The notes under the pieces: model-generated
Databases searched by the model: none
What the model was told of the DNA's origin: nothing
The model's input: only the letters and a program-made list of their open reading frames with translations
In this document: piece by piece, positions 1 through 13,650 of the stretch
Layout: every line of letters starts with the position of its first letter
Position numbering within the stretch: position 1 is the first letter of the stretch
Assembly (NCBI GenBank): GCA_010093605.1
Contig: MU004186.1
Span: forward strand, 1,406,616 to 1,470,615
Length of the DNA stretch: 64,000 nucleotides
Source: Lophium mytilinum
Taxonomy: Eukaryota; Ascomycota; Dothideomycetes; Mytilinidiales; Mytilinidiaceae
Direction of reading: 5' to 3'
Made by a program: the position numbers and the translations under genes

Positions 1-1152
1 TTGCTGAATATCGATTCTCACCGGCCCTGGCCGCTCCTTCAAAGCACGTAACCTTGCGTCCTCGTGTTGGAAGCTGTAAGCGAGAGTGAGCTCTTCCTGT
101 TGACGGCGAAGAAGTTCCACGAAACTCCTAAAATCAGATAGAGGTAGTCTTTGCCGAGGACTGTTTAGGTTGTACTGGTGCCTTAGCAAGGCAATGCGAT
201 CTTGAAATTTGAAAACTTTCGGAAAAATAGACGCGGAGGTGAAATCCGTGGAATTGTAAGTCTGACAAATCTTTCTCTGGCTTTCGAGAGCATCAGCCAC
301 AGCGCAAATTACTCTCTCGTCAAGTTCCTTGTCCAGGACTAGGCCTTTCAAGGTGTCTGCTATCTTGGACAGTATTGCCTTCAAAGCCAAGCGGAACTCT
401 TCAGCGCATTCATCTTCGTCGGAGATGTCTGGTGGAGCTTGTTCCACGAGAGTTTGGATGGGGTGGTGTTCTACGTCCAGGAGCGTCGGTCGGGACGTAT
501 GCTGTGGAGATTCGGGCGGGCTTATAGTTGAGACAGAAGGCCGCCGCAGCGTCTGATGGATGTCCGCCTGGTCTATGCTTATGTCGTGAGGCACTGGCTC
601 ATGCTCTGAGGTGAGAGAGCTGGTGTGGGACATTTGTTCAACCTATATCTTCACTTTTAGTCATCGTAATGCGGAGAACGAAGCTTCTCAAAGGCATACC
701 TGGACGAGACTCTTGCCAGAGGCATTCACTCTTTTGGACGAGTGCCGCCGAGCTTCAGCGGTGCATGATTTTCGTTTTTGCAACTTGGTATTGCGGATCG
801 TGTTGAGCCTTGAGCTGGGCTTCGTCCTGCGGAGCGACTCAATATCAAGTTTGGCTTCAAACTTTCTGATATTGTGCGAGACTTGACATGCTAAAGACTG
901 CGGTAATGAAGAGTCCTCCGCAAAACCCAGTAGCTGAACGGCTTCCCAGGTCAAATCTTTTGGTTTTTGGCCGTAATGCTTTTGGGCCAAATCGTACCAC
1001 TTGCGCGTAAGTCCAGAAGTTGATCGGTCTTGGATAGTGAGAAAAGGGGCAACGCATTTCATACATGTGTTATAAAAGCTGATGCGGTTTTCAAGGCAGA
1101 AAAGCGCATATGAGATCAAGCAGACCTCGTCCTCGTGCTTCCATGGGGTCAT
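1..1152 (-). CDS. SANT/Myb-like hypothetical protein, 3' end cut by window edge
   Basis: I see two exons: 700-1152 and 1-642, joined in phase 0 by a 57-nt intron (643-699) with donor GTATGC, a TGACTAA branch region and an ATATAG acceptor. The frame stays open to base 1, so the C-terminus lies outside the window and at least 365 residues are coded here. The N-terminus (about residues 3-60) has spaced aromatics, WKHEDEV then KWYDLAQ, which resembles a diverged SANT/Myb helix-turn-helix; this is a weak structural guess. Exon 2 carries an acidic, proline-rich linker followed by helical, charged sequence. No enzyme motif is visible. The start at MTPWKHEDE is the first ATG of the frame. I do not recognise the family; a nuclear DNA-binding role is possible but unproven. 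Confidence 0.6.
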
Positions 1153-2246
1153 GATGGCTAAAAAGCGGGCTGAGCACGGCGAGCACGGACAAAAATCGCT
1201 GCGGGGACGGAGACAATATTCTAGGACAGCGACGAATCAATCGACTTGCGGAGATTTGCCTAGGCACGTAGAAGCAACTGCGGGAGCAGAGAGACTGACA
1301 CATAAATGCTAATCAAGAAATCAACATGCACGTCATCGCTGATCGGTAGGTCTAAGGGTTGAGTCAAAGGGGGAGGGAGGAAACGGAGGGGGAGATGTTT
1401 CCTGCAGGCCGTGATCCATAAGGAGAGCCTTCGGCAGGATGCAGCTGCGAGGCTGGAACCAGGCCACAGTGCAAACGCTGCAGACCTGTTGTTTGCTTTG
1501 TGCTGCATGAACTAAAAACAAAGGGGTAGCCCGGTGGCCCGTGTGTAAAATAGGCGGGGGTCTGAGTGATGCTCCTCGCACACCCGTCATCACTTCCCTG
1601 ACTTCCATGCATATGCGCCTCGAAATCACTCAGCTCTCGTCTATCCGGTACCCTGGCGCACAAACTGTCCTCTACACGGCTTTCACAGCCGACCAATGCT
1701 ATCGGTTGTGGCCCTTAGCATTCCGCGTTACACCAGACTCTGATACAATGTCTGCAATCAGACGCCGTCTATGCAGGCACACCGGGAAGTATCTAGAAGA
1801 CGAATCCTTCGCCGCATCATGGGAATTTTACTAGCGGCCCTTGCCGAAGGAAACCTGCACCTGGTATCAGTGTTTGGTGTACATGCCTATGCACATTCGT
1901 CGGCGGTCAGGCGGTCGATCAGTCGTCTGCAGTACGTATGTGTGTACGGTTGGCGTCCAGCTCTTTCATTAGGCCAATATCCGTCTAGTGGGACGAAACT
2001 CGAGCCCTGTAGGACGTGGACTAGGATGGGCGACTGCTCCCTAGTGCGCCTAACCACATACGTCGTTTCTGCTGTTCTTACAACTAAAGAGCAATCTGCA
2101 AAATCTCACACACTCGAACCTCACGACCCCGGCGAACTTCTTTGATCTCATTTTATCACGCCTTTCTCCCTGTTACGTCAGTTATCAAAGCAACCTTCAT
2201 TTACCAGCAGTTTGCTAGATCACGAGAGATACAGTTCTACGCGATT
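1153..2246. other. intergenic, no gene seen
   Basis: Overlapping short frames on both strands here have no domain, signal peptide or consistent splicing. The stretch separates the divergent SANT-like gene and the Hsp70-like gene and probably holds both promoters. No convincing TATA box was picked out. Confidence 0.5.
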
Positions 2247-4556
2247 ATGCCAAACATCAAAAACTGCAAAAACCGACGGCGGACTTATGTGGAGGCCTCT
2301 CCCTCACCTTCGGATAGGGACGACTATGAATCATCTCGGCATTCCTGTGGTGTCAATGACCAAGCACCGATCGAATCCGAGAATGACTCTTTGACTCGTT
2401 CCCCCTCAAGAACAGTTTCTCAGAATGACGCTGAACTTGTTCCTCACGATATTGCCGGAGCCCAAGCTGCTGATCGCATTGGGTTCCTAGGTTTCGACTT
2501 TGGAACTACTACAACTGGAATTGCGTACGCCAATGCCAAAAGCGATGGCCCAGCTGTAAAACCAGTTGACGTGCGTTGCGTCACTGGTTGGTCAAATGCA
2601 GCTCGACCAGATTGGGAAATTTACAACAACACGCGGTATATACCCAGTGAATTCACATATCCATCGACTCCGCAACAGATGATCCGTCCTAAAGAGCTGG
2701 AAGTCAAGCTTGACATAGACAAACTGAAGTCCGGAGCAATGGAGTCTAATCCCGTCCCCTCTACTGGAAAGGTACGAGTTCATTCTTTTGATCGACCTTC
2801 TCTAACTCGTTAATCTAGATCAGCGTACAACAAGAGAGATTCACATACGGCTGGGAGTCAAGATCTGAGATGGGTACAGCGTACCGGCACCTACAATCGA
2901 ACACTATTAGTCTTCTGAAGCTGCGACTCCTGCCTGACCGGGAAACAAGGTCCTTGACGAAGAACCTCGAGGCCGTTATACGCCATCTCAAGGACATTAG
3001 GACTCTGCCGGATGTGGAAGATGCGGCTGATGAGCAATTTGTTAACGAGCAGATGCTTCAAGATTTCTTTCTTCCAGTATTCCGGCAGACAAAGGCACAC
3101 CTTCAAAGCGAGCATTGGTATCAGGAAGACATGCAATTCTACATTACGATGACATGGCCACCCATGTGTTCGGACGAAAGCAGAGAAGTTCTTGAGCGAG
3201 CGTGCAGGAACGTTGAGTCTGTAGTTCGGATTTCACGCCAGCCGTCCTTTGAGTTTGCTGCAGAGCCGGAGGCTGCAAAGGATTTCGTTCTAGCATCCAT
3301 GCGTTATGATGTCTCTCGTGGAGAATCCTTCGTTGTACTGGACTGTGGAGGCGGTACGGTTGATGCGCATACATTTACAAATCGGAACAATGCTCACAAG
3401 TCTGCGGGGATTCGAACAGCAGGCAAGTGTTGCGGAGCACGTTTTGTGAAAGAAACCGCACGTCGGATGCTTGTCAAAGAATTAAAGAGACGAAATTGGG
3501 AGAAAATAAACAAAGCTCTCGAAGATCTAGGTTCGAGTATCGAAGAGCAAATTGGTGCCGCGGCTGACCTTTTTGAGACAAATCTTCAAACTTGCTTTTC
3601 TGGGGTGGAGACTTGGCGACCGAAAATCCTCGGCATGAGTGAGCCGCCGATCGTTTTCGACGCGAATGATGTCTCCACATGTTTCCGCCGTAGTTTAGAG
3701 GGTACCGTTGAGGTCATGCATGATCAACTGGAGCAAGCGCGCAACGTTGGGCTTACCGTGAGAAAGATTATCATGACGGGTGGCTTCGGTCAATCACCTG
3801 CACTCCAGAAGCGGCTACAAGAAGAGCTCCGTCGGTTACAAAGGGACTTTGGGGATAGTATCGATCTAGTCTTCTTGGACACACACGAACCAAACTCCGA
3901 GAACACCGTGGCGTGCGGAGCCGTTCTTCGGGCTTCAAACGCACATGTCCGAAGACACTTCCAAAAAATGAATCATACCGACATCGACCAAGATCCTAAT
4001 GAGCGAATTGCTCGTTACTCTTATGGCGTTCTACGGCGGGAGATGTACCAACCCGGAAGGTATGTTGGCCATCGAAAATTTCCCAAGCAATATCTCAAGG
4101 ACTTCAAGAGTGATGTGAACGGTCGTATAGAGCTACAGACAATACTATGGCTCAAGCAAAAGGTCAGTCTAACCTTGAACTTTTGAGCTCAACCTTATAC
4201 TATCATAGGGTGATATCATGACGCCGGGTGTTTTCGCAGAGTTAGAATGCGCTCACGAACTCGACCCCTCAAGCACTTTCGTCTGCGAAGAGAAATTTTA
4301 CGCATCAGACGAGGTCATGACGAGTCACTTTGACGAAGATAGCAAGGAGAACAGAGGTACGGATTTATTAGTCCAAACTTCATCACACGCTCACACCAAC
4401 ATAGCTGCTCGACCTGTTTTGAACGGTCTTGAGGTCAACTTATCCTTCTTGAAAGACCAAGGACTTCGATTAGAGACCCAGGGCAGACCAAAGCCCGCTT
4501 ACGTAGTGTGTTTCCTGCTTCGCATTCTTTACGACGGAGAGAAACTGGATTTCTAG
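2247..4556 (+). CDS. HSPA12-type Hsp70-like ATPase, prematurely stopped
   Basis: Exons are 2247-2771, 2819-4162 and 4209-4556; both introns (47 and 46 nt) keep phase 0. A further 48-nt in-frame intron is likely at 4357-4404, giving about 722 residues (738 without it). The actin/Hsp70 ATPase fold is visible in order: phosphate-1 motif GFDFGTTTTG near residue 83, phosphate-2 motif VLDCGGGTVD, and adenosine motif MTGGFGQSP. Large insertions and the lack of a canonical substrate domain fit the HSPA12-like group common in filamentous fungi, which lies outside classical chaperones. The first in-frame ATG is at 2142; I prefer 2247, just before the basic N-terminus. The frame ends at a TAG at 4554-4556, but protein-like sequence continues in the same frame (see the next entry), so the product seems to lack its last part. 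The function of this family in fungi is not established. Confidence 0.8.
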
Positions 4557-4931
4557 ATATTTCCTAAAGTTAACGGCACTACTATTGCTATGCCTAACCC
4601 TTTCCCACGCCTACTAGTTGAATTTGGGTTAGCAGCCCACTTTTACGAACGGGAAATCCATCCCGAACAGGATATCCGCCTTGACCGAGAGATTGCAGCC
4701 GAACCTGAACAAGGTGTTCACCCTGAGTTAAGCATGCCTCCTGGAAGAGAGATCCATGACAGAAATATGGATAATCAGAATAGCGAAACACCCCCTTCAA
4801 GTGGCGTTACCAGAGAGCGTACTGGATCCGCTCTTCTTGGCAGAACAGGAGGGTCAATGGCTCGTTGTGCTAAGCGGACTGGGCCTAGATCTATATCAAG
4901 TCGGGGAAAGCGTAAGAGATTCGGAGCATGA
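4557..4931 (+). pseudogene. in-frame continuation of the Hsp70-like gene beyond a stop codon
   Basis: After the TAG at 4554-4556 the same frame stays open for 124 codons. The first part (to about 4670) reads like the expected end of the Hsp70-like fold, with motif LVEFGLAAHFYERE. The rest is a charged, low-complexity tail. One nonsense change (for example GAG or CAG to TAG) would explain it. Alternatives are a 54-nt in-frame intron 4503-4556 (GTAGTG to CTAG), which would remove apparent fold sequence and lacks a good branch point, or a sequencing error. Confidence 0.5.
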
Positions 4932-7900
4932 CTTGTAAGATGTGCGTTCCGATCAATAACAACCAGTCGTCTATACCCCGTTGTTTGAATCATGTATTAG
5001 TCCACAAGTCAGTTCCATGTATTTATTGGCCAGATATATTCCTTTGCTGCCGCTCCGGATGCCCGCAATTCGTCAACTGGACTCATGACAATGCAGCGAG
5101 AGGAACTCAATCCACCTAAGGTAATATCGATTGCCATGTACACCATAGATGACCTTAGGATAGTAGCAAGTTCTTCAAATATACTGGTCTAGCTCTAAGT
5201 GGTCTTGATTCTTGAACTCGCGAAGTGCTCGTTTACAGACGAGATGCCACGCTCACGGTTAGATTGCCAATACGAAGGCTGCTAAAATGTCGGATTTGGT
5301 CCTAACAAGACACTGTCACCATCTCTAGAAATTTCCTTGGCCACAGGATGTGCAAAGGGGCTGTATGGTGCATAACCTACCAGAATTATATCCCTGCAAG
5401 AGTGGCATGCTAGATACAACACGGGGAGCTCCCCGAATTGTACTACATGATCCTCGAGCAGTCTTCCGTGTCGAATCTGAGAAAGCGGCACACGAAAGAC
5501 CATGGTCGATCTGCCAGTTCCCGCTGTTGTCAGCCGGACTTTACGAGTTGGGCTGGTGGCTACTCACCGCTAGTTTTCAGGCTTTGCCGTCTCACGCAAT
5601 ACGAACTCGTCTGGGTTCTTTCCAACAGACGGCACTTTCCCGTGGGCTGTGATGAGAAGCACAACCTGCAGACGTGGTTCTTGTAGATGCCGCATGACGG
5701 AGACTTTCTTTAGCCCTTAGACGCATACTATAATTAGCGTACCAAGTGTTCACTGTCTTCCAATGGCTTTCAATCTCTGGCAAAGCTGCTTGAAACCAAT
5801 AGGCTCGATCTCATGGAATTTCTGTGTCGTGTCTTGCGGGAAGCCACCTGCAGATATTCCACAGAATGCGTCTAGGGGCCGTAAGCCTCCAGCTGCAAAG
5901 GCAACTCCGGCCAAGAAAGTCTCTTTTCTTCTTCCAGTACCCTTACAGCCACCTGCACGCTAAACGAAACACACTCCGCAGGCTGTAGTCACCCTGAATT
6001 GGGTGCGACACGCTCGGCTCTCAATCTGCAAGCCACGGCGCTAGTTTCTCGTTTGGGCCGTCCATTTGTGACAGGTCGAATCTGATGCAATCGGGACACC
6101 TACTATTATTATCTTAACACGAGCCTACGAGGACCTTGTGAGAGTCACAAATCATTACTCATGCTGTTCGTTTCAATGTCCGGGCAATAGATAGCTGCAA
6201 TTAAGCTCGTGGTCACATTAATCACTGCTTCACCAGTGGCCTGAGCCCTCAGCAACGCTAACGTGCCAGGTTAAAGACTGTGGAGACTCTGTGCTCCACT
6301 GCAGGAGCTGCGTAGTCAACCGGGATTTTTCGGAGACTGCTGCTGTTTGTCTGATTTGTGTGATCGAGCGCCGCAAGTCGCCTACGCAAGTTAGATGAAG
6401 CGTGTTGGGAGATATGCTATGGGCAACGGGTATGTGCAGCGACTCGGCACTATCAGGTTACAGTCATGCATTGACTCCACCCACCCAGATGTTCAATGGT
6501 AATCTGTTGAGCGCCACCCGCATCCGCGCCCGGACGGGAAGTGGAGCTTTCCAGGACGCTAGATAGGTAGGCAGTGGATGTGATGGTGACTTCTGATATT
6601 CCATAGTATCACCAACAACGCACGTTCAATTCTACTCTACGAATCATAAACGCTGCGAGCAAGTCTGGACCGCCGGTGAAGGGCTGTAAAGTGGGCCCTC
6701 CTAGCACCGCTGTGCTCTGTTCGTCATGGCCCGGAAGAGGCTTCGGGAACACACCTCCTATTCCAGCAATCTCTAGCGGATCTTTTGCTCCAGCATGCAC
6801 AGAGCCACTTCGGTCAGCAACAACTCCCCCGCCCACAGACAATTTTATTGACCAGTCGTCTTTTGTTGTTGCAGTGATGGAACAGGACTGGAGCGACTTG
6901 AACTGGAGCTGGATGGAGGGCCTCGGAAAAAGCACTGGACTCGATTGAATTTCTATTTGAACCGCATGAGTTTGAGGTTATGGATGGTCTTGGAGCTCTA
7001 ATGGTTTATAGTTCCGTGTATATATATAGTAGGAAGAGGTGGTGTTTTAATACCTGTGAGGCTCGGAGGTCCGCATTTCTCAGCCTCTTATTGGCCTGCT
7101 AGATCTAATCTGATTGCCATCTGTCTCGGAACTAGATCTTGACAGAGCTATACGACACAGTCACTCTATCTTATAATGCAGCCTTTCCGTTTTGCAACTG
7201 ATATTCTATTGTTTGCATCATATCGTGTCTGTCTGCTTGGCATTCAAGTGAGGCATTGATCAAGACTGCCACGCGTCTTCCTACATTAGGCAATTATCTA
7301 ACTGTTTTAGGTAATCCACCTGGCCTGTTTAGGTAATTCGTATGGCGTCAACCTTACAAAGGTACCATGGAGCTCCACAGAGGTTTCTGGTGGACCGTGG
7401 GGATTTGAGGCCTCATCTAGTCCACTCCAATCCAGTCCTATAACTGTGTTATTGCCTTGGGCGAGTAACTAATCATTTCTCTTTATTGCTCGTGCGGCCC
7501 TCAGAGCTAGTGTGCAAAACACCCGAGTCCCAATGCCATGCAGAAGTATCATGATGATAACATGACGAGGAATGATCAAGTTGTTTGCATGTGAAAGGTC
7601 ACCCAGCTATGCTACGTGAGAATACTTTGAGCGGGGCAGTGTGTAGCATTATAGAGCGAATTATTTAAATATTAGCAATAGTAGTCATATCAACGCTCAG
7701 TTCCATTTGCAATTGCAAACAAGTAGACGTCATTTTGTAGGTAATCGATGTTTATACTTGATGTCCCGAACTCGGACGTCAAACTAGCGAAAAGGGACGG
7801 CAAAGACCGACAAAGGGAAGAACGCATCAAGATACACAAAGTCAATCATCGAAACTGACCACTTCTATAATGAAACATCGTGAAACATTCACGAGAAAAT

Positions 7901-8538
7901 CTTCAGACTTCAAGTCTCCAGCCTTTCTCGGCTTTTTCTAGAATTTCTCCAGAACCACCCCGATAGTACTTGCCATGAGCTTTCGGGTAATGGAAGTTCG
8001 AGCATAGTCAGAGAATTTTCTTCTTACCCGCCCAGTACCCGTAGAGCACGTCCAACATGATTTCGCTATCAGCGCCCTCTCCAAGAAAACCGGTAGAGAT
8101 AGCTGTACAGCGCTCCACTAGCTCCTAGAACTTGCAAGTCTGTGGTATAGTGACATAGCGGCAGCAGGATGTTCAAGATGTTTCGCTGTCGAGTTTTGTG
8201 AGCGAGAAGGGATTCAAACGTTGATATGTGCTTTCGGGTTGCGTTTTTAGTTTTGGGATGACTCGCAAAAAGGTATGCGATTATTGATGCACGAGACAGT
8301 TACAAGTAGAAATATAAGTTGCATGGAGATTTGATGTATTGGCAGATACTTATATCTCTGAAGTACCATTCATATTGCAATCCCATGGAGGCCATAGCTA
8401 CCGTCATATGAGAGGCGGAGACCACCCGCAGACCCCAATTGCCACTGCCGTTGCCGTCATAGCATTCCCCGAAACCGGAAATGCAAGCCCTCTGCCGACA
8501 GAAGACTGCCAGATTCAAGCCCGCAACTCCTACCCCAC
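4932..8538. other. 3.6-kb gene-poor stretch
   Basis: No frame here combines length, splice sites and recognisable protein character. Short frames at 5350-5652 and 6609-6948 overlap on both strands and look random. A TA-rich run lies at about 7017-7030. I see no transposon ends or RNA gene. Confidence 0.5.
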
Positions 8539-9062
8539 TTAGCCCCCGAAATTGATCGAGAGAGTGGAGTTGTCGCAAAGGAAGAGTGCCGCACCCACTA
8601 CATCCACAAGTCAGTAACCACCTACATACAAAATTCACTCCAAGACATCGCCGCTCAATCCAGTTCAATTCACTTACACGCAAATTGATCGTCATTCCCC
8701 CCACACTGGCTGCTGATGAACTCCCTGAACCAGTCCTCACACTTCGCTGCCGTGAGGTAGTTGTCCTTGCCCATGATGCACTGGTTGCCGACGAACACTT
8801 GCGCCATGACGTTGCCCTCGGAGCCGCGGGAGTTGGCGAATGGGCCCTTGAGCGGCGTGCAGGTCGTGATGGCGGCACAAGCTTTGGAGATGGCGGACTT
8901 AGCCTGGGTCATGGGGACTTTGTTGTACCAGCAGTTGAGGCGGGTGGCGTAGTTGTACTTGAAGCACCCGTCCGGGTCTTCGCGGGGCTCCTTTGCTAGA
9001 GGGGAGGCGAGGGAGGTGATTGCAAGTGCCATGAAAGCGCTGGTAAGGGCGAGGAAGCGCAT
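8539..9062 (-). CDS. small cysteine-rich secreted protein (effector-like)
   Basis: Exon 1 is 8678-9062. It begins with a clear signal peptide (MRFLALTSAFMALAITSLA, cleavage after about residue 19) and contains seven cysteines. Its last codons run into a perfect donor GTAAGT at 8677. With the acceptor at 8598, preceded by a TACTGAC branch point, exon 2 is 8539-8597 and the product is 147 residues with eight cysteines. A nearer acceptor (TATGTAG) would give a shorter end, CGY, also with eight cysteines. If no splicing occurs the frame stops at 8670 with 130 residues, again with eight. Eight cysteines allow four disulphides, typical of apoplastic fungal proteins. I see no known domain. It may be an effector or a cell-wall-associated protein, by inference from size, secretion signal and cysteine content only. 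Confidence 0.75.
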
Positions 9063-9569
9063 TGTGGACGTTGGTAGGTGGGTGATTGTGTGTAGTTTGG
9101 GGGATTTTTGCCGTGGAGGATGAAGTGGAGGGGGAGGATGTGGGTGGTTGAGGAGCTTATGTAATAAGGTTGAAGAGGTTGAGAAGGGTGACGTGGGTGA
9201 GACGTAGGTGAGGTAAAAGGGCGTGCAGAGTTTTTCATAGAAGGTTAGGTGTGGCAGCTCCGAACGGCCAGCCCACCCGGAAGTGAAGGTGGTCAGGAAT
9301 GGAAAGAGCGACTACATCACTAGAGTTACTGACGTTAAGACATCCTCTAAAATTCATTTGCTGAGATGAAGGAAGATAGAGACACTGAGATGAATCTTTG
9401 GATAAAGTGAAATGCGCCTCGTCGTACCAAATTCAAATCTTCATGCCACATGGTACCTTGCATGACAGAGGCTCCGTGTGAGGTGACCTAACTCTCGTGA
9501 CTCGTGGACTAAGTACACTTACTTTGGATATATGATTCACATTACATATGGTTACAATTCGTCAGTACG
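9063..9569. other. intergenic, promoter of the secreted protein and 3' side of HEM15
   Basis: No gene is visible. The 80-codon minus-strand frame at 8996-9238 is proline- and serine-rich and overlaps the signal-peptide region of the secreted protein, so it is a shadow. No strong TATA box was identified. Confidence 0.45.
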
Positions 9570-10882
<1,313 letters not shown>

Positions 10883-11150
10883 GGTGTTGCTGGAAGAAAG
10901 AGACAGGCGCTCAGGACATGGTGGAGATGAATTGACGGCGCTGAGGTCCGGCCGGCTTTCGTAGTGTAAGCGCCTTCGCAGGGATCGTGAGTGGTGACGA
11001 CGTTGCGGGCTGGAATGCAGGGCCGAGCTTCGGCTGGACCACGTGACTACGTGACGGAAAGCGCGATTGATGCCTAGCGACGCCTCCACTCCATCCCCGC
11101 CAACGTCAACCCGCTCTCCTCTACACTCCCACCTCTCAGCCAACAGCCCA
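10883..11150. promoter_or_regulatory. shared divergent promoter of HEM15 and Ku70
   Basis: The two start codons lie 268 bp apart on opposite strands, so both promoters must fit here unless they overlap coding DNA. At 11039-11057 the sequence ccacgtgactacgtgacgg holds a CACGTG E-box followed by a second ACGTGAC. Such sites can bind bHLH or bZIP factors. Control by them is inference. Confidence 0.5.
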
Positions 11151-13497
11151 ATGGCAGAGCCAACTGACGAAAAGCGCCGGCACGGCGAAGAAGAGGAGGA
11201 CGATGACGAGGAAGAAGCCGACGACTCGGGCTACAAGACCGTCAAAGACGCGGTGCTATTCGCGATTGATGTCAGCGACTCCATGCTCAAGCGCCCACCT
11301 CCTTCAGACGACAAGAAAGCAGATCGCGACTCTCCGACGTCTGCCGCGCTGAAATGCGCGTACCAATTGATGCAGCAGCGCATCATCTCTCACCCAAAAG
11401 ACATGATGGGCATTCTGCTGTTCGGCACACAGGATACGAAGTTCGACGAGGTCAATTCTGGCGACCAGTCCTATCCCCACTGCTACCTCATATCAGATCT
11501 GGATGTTCCGGAAGCAAGCGATGTCAAGCGATTGCGAAGTCTAGTTGAGGATGAAGAGGAGGCAGCAAAACTCTTGGTGCCGGCCAAGCAGGACGTCACT
11601 ATGGCAAACCTCCTCTTCTGCGCGAATCAGATATTCACCACAAAGGCACCCAACTTCTCGTCCAGGAGGTTGTTTCTCGTCACAGACAATGACAATCCTG
11701 CGGCTGACAAGGGGGCGAAGGACAATGCTATCACCCGAGCGCGAGACCTATACGACCTAGGCGTCATAATTGAGCTGTTCCCAATCTCAAAGCCAGGAGT
11801 GGGCTTTGATCGAGCCAAGTTCTACGATGTAGGATATAAGCAGACCCAATTCCTTTCGTGTACTAATCGTCCTAGGACCTCGTCTACAGTGCATCTCCGT
11901 CAGACCCAGACGCACCCGCCCCAGTATCTTCCGCAACAAAAGTCTCGTCCAGTGGAGACGGCATAAGCCTGCTTCAATCCCTCATTTCGTCAATCAACTC
12001 CAAAGCTGCTCCTCGTCGCGCTTTGTTCAGTCTTCCACTAGAATTAGGACCGGACCTCCGCATCGGTGTCAAAGGCTATGTGATAATCAAACGGCAAGCG
12101 GCTGTAAAGTCTTGCTACGTCTGGATGGGTGGAGAGGATGGCGAGAAAAAGCAGCTTGCTGTTGTCAACACAACGCCAATGACCGACGACAGCGCCAGGG
12201 CCGTGGAAAAGGTGGATCTCGTGAAAGCATATACATTTGGAGGCGAAGCCGTCACTTTTCCCCCTGAACAGATGAAATTGATACGGCAATGCTTCGGGGA
12301 TCCCACCATTCGTATCATTGGCTTCAAGCCAATCTCCATGCTTCCAATATGGGCAAATACTAAGACTCCAACCTTCATTTATCCTTCGGAAGCCGATTTC
12401 ATTGGTTCTACCCGCGTCTTCTCAGCACTCCAACAAACGCTACTGAAGGATAAGAAAATGGCGCTGGTGTGGTATATCGCTCGGAAGAACGCTGGGCCTG
12501 TGATTGCCGCTCTCGTGCCGGGGGTTGAGAGGCTAGGTGAAGGAGGCGAGCAGGTCATGCCTCCTGGTATGTGGCTCATCCCTCTACCATTCGCGGACGA
12601 TATTCGGGACTACCCGGATATCTCACTAGTGAAAACGACCGACGATTTGACGGACTTGATGAGGAACGTTGTGCAACAGCTACAACTACCGAAAGCAATA
12701 TATGATCCGTCACGATACCCGAATCCTGGTAAGTATTTGGTCAGCGGCCTATGCTCGTCGAGGCAGATTTTGACTGTAGGCATTAGGACTGCAATGGTTC
12801 TACCGAATTCTCCAAGCTCTAGCTCTGGAAGAAGACATGCCCGAGAAACTAGAGGACAAGACTTTGCCCAAATACCGGCAAATCGATAAGGTAAGCATTA
12901 CACCTTCAATTTGTTTCTTTCGTCCATCGGCATTTTGTCATCCACCAAAACTCCAATTGTCGATGCCCTGAGCACGGACGACCTCAAATTCACGATTGGG
13001 CATGGTCACGTGTCAGTCACGTGCTCTTCACTCCTCCTCTGAACCACCACGAAGAGTACTTCGAGCATTGCTAACAACATTTTTTCTAGCGCTCTGGCGA
13101 GTTTGTCGTCGAATGGGGCCAAGCCCTGGAAAATGAGCATGCACTACGCTTGCAGAACAGATCCAACGCTGCCGCGCTAAAACGTGAATCCGCCACAGAC
13201 AAGTTATCTGGCCCGTTACCAAAGCGAATCAAGACTGAGCGTGGGGCGACACCCGCTGGAGGAGAAGATGAGGCGATCTCTGATGAGATGATGCTAGTAT
13301 ACCACAAAAAAGGGACAGTGACAAAGGTAGGCAGATGCACATTTATCCTGCGTGATTCCTGGTGCTAACAAGTTGAGCAGCTCACGATGGATAAGTTAAA
13401 GAGATATTTGAGTTCCAAGGGCCTCGAAACTAAGGGCAAGAAGGCAGATCTTGTGCAGAGGGCAGAGGAGTACGTAGCAGAGAAAATGGACTCGTAG
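11151..13497 (+). CDS. KU70: Ku70, DNA end-binding subunit of non-homologous end joining
   Basis: With Ku80 this protein forms the ring that loads on double-strand breaks and starts end joining; it also acts at telomeres. Exons are 11151-11828, 11876-12728, 12787-12890, 13090-13326 and 13381-13497, all in phase, giving 662 residues, normal for fungi. In order I see an acidic N-terminus, the von Willebrand A-like domain ([11 protein letters not shown] near residue 40), the Ku core beta-barrel ([26 protein letters not shown]), the Ku C-terminal arm and a terminal SAP DNA-binding motif ([19 protein letters not shown]). I chose the ATG at 11151 ([10 protein letters not shown]); an upstream in-frame ATG at 11067 would add 28 Ser/Pro/Thr-rich residues. 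Intron 3 is 199 nt, four times its neighbours, and contains two GTCACGTG boxes. Confidence 0.95.
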
Positions 13498-13650
13498 GTC
13501 CAGACAACGACTACGCAAAAAGAAGCAAGTTCATTACGGTGTTTTCGATCTATTGAGCTCGTGCTAATCAAAGATTACTTTTGTGATTACGGAGATAACC
13601 CGTGGGCCTCCTACGCACACCACTCCCTCCACCATCCTCACTCACATATA

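Noticed and set aside
4756-4938. ORF containing LPESVLDPLFLAEQEGQWLV
   Set aside because: Looks partly protein-like, but it overlaps the Hsp70 tail in another frame and has no upstream exon that fits; left unassigned.
6609-6948. overlapping ORFs on both strands (108 and 90 codons)
   Set aside because: No signal peptide, domain, splice signals or family resemblance in either.
8300-8878. 192-codon minus-strand ORF
   Set aside because: Overlaps the secreted protein gene in another frame; low-complexity Arg/Ser start and random remainder.
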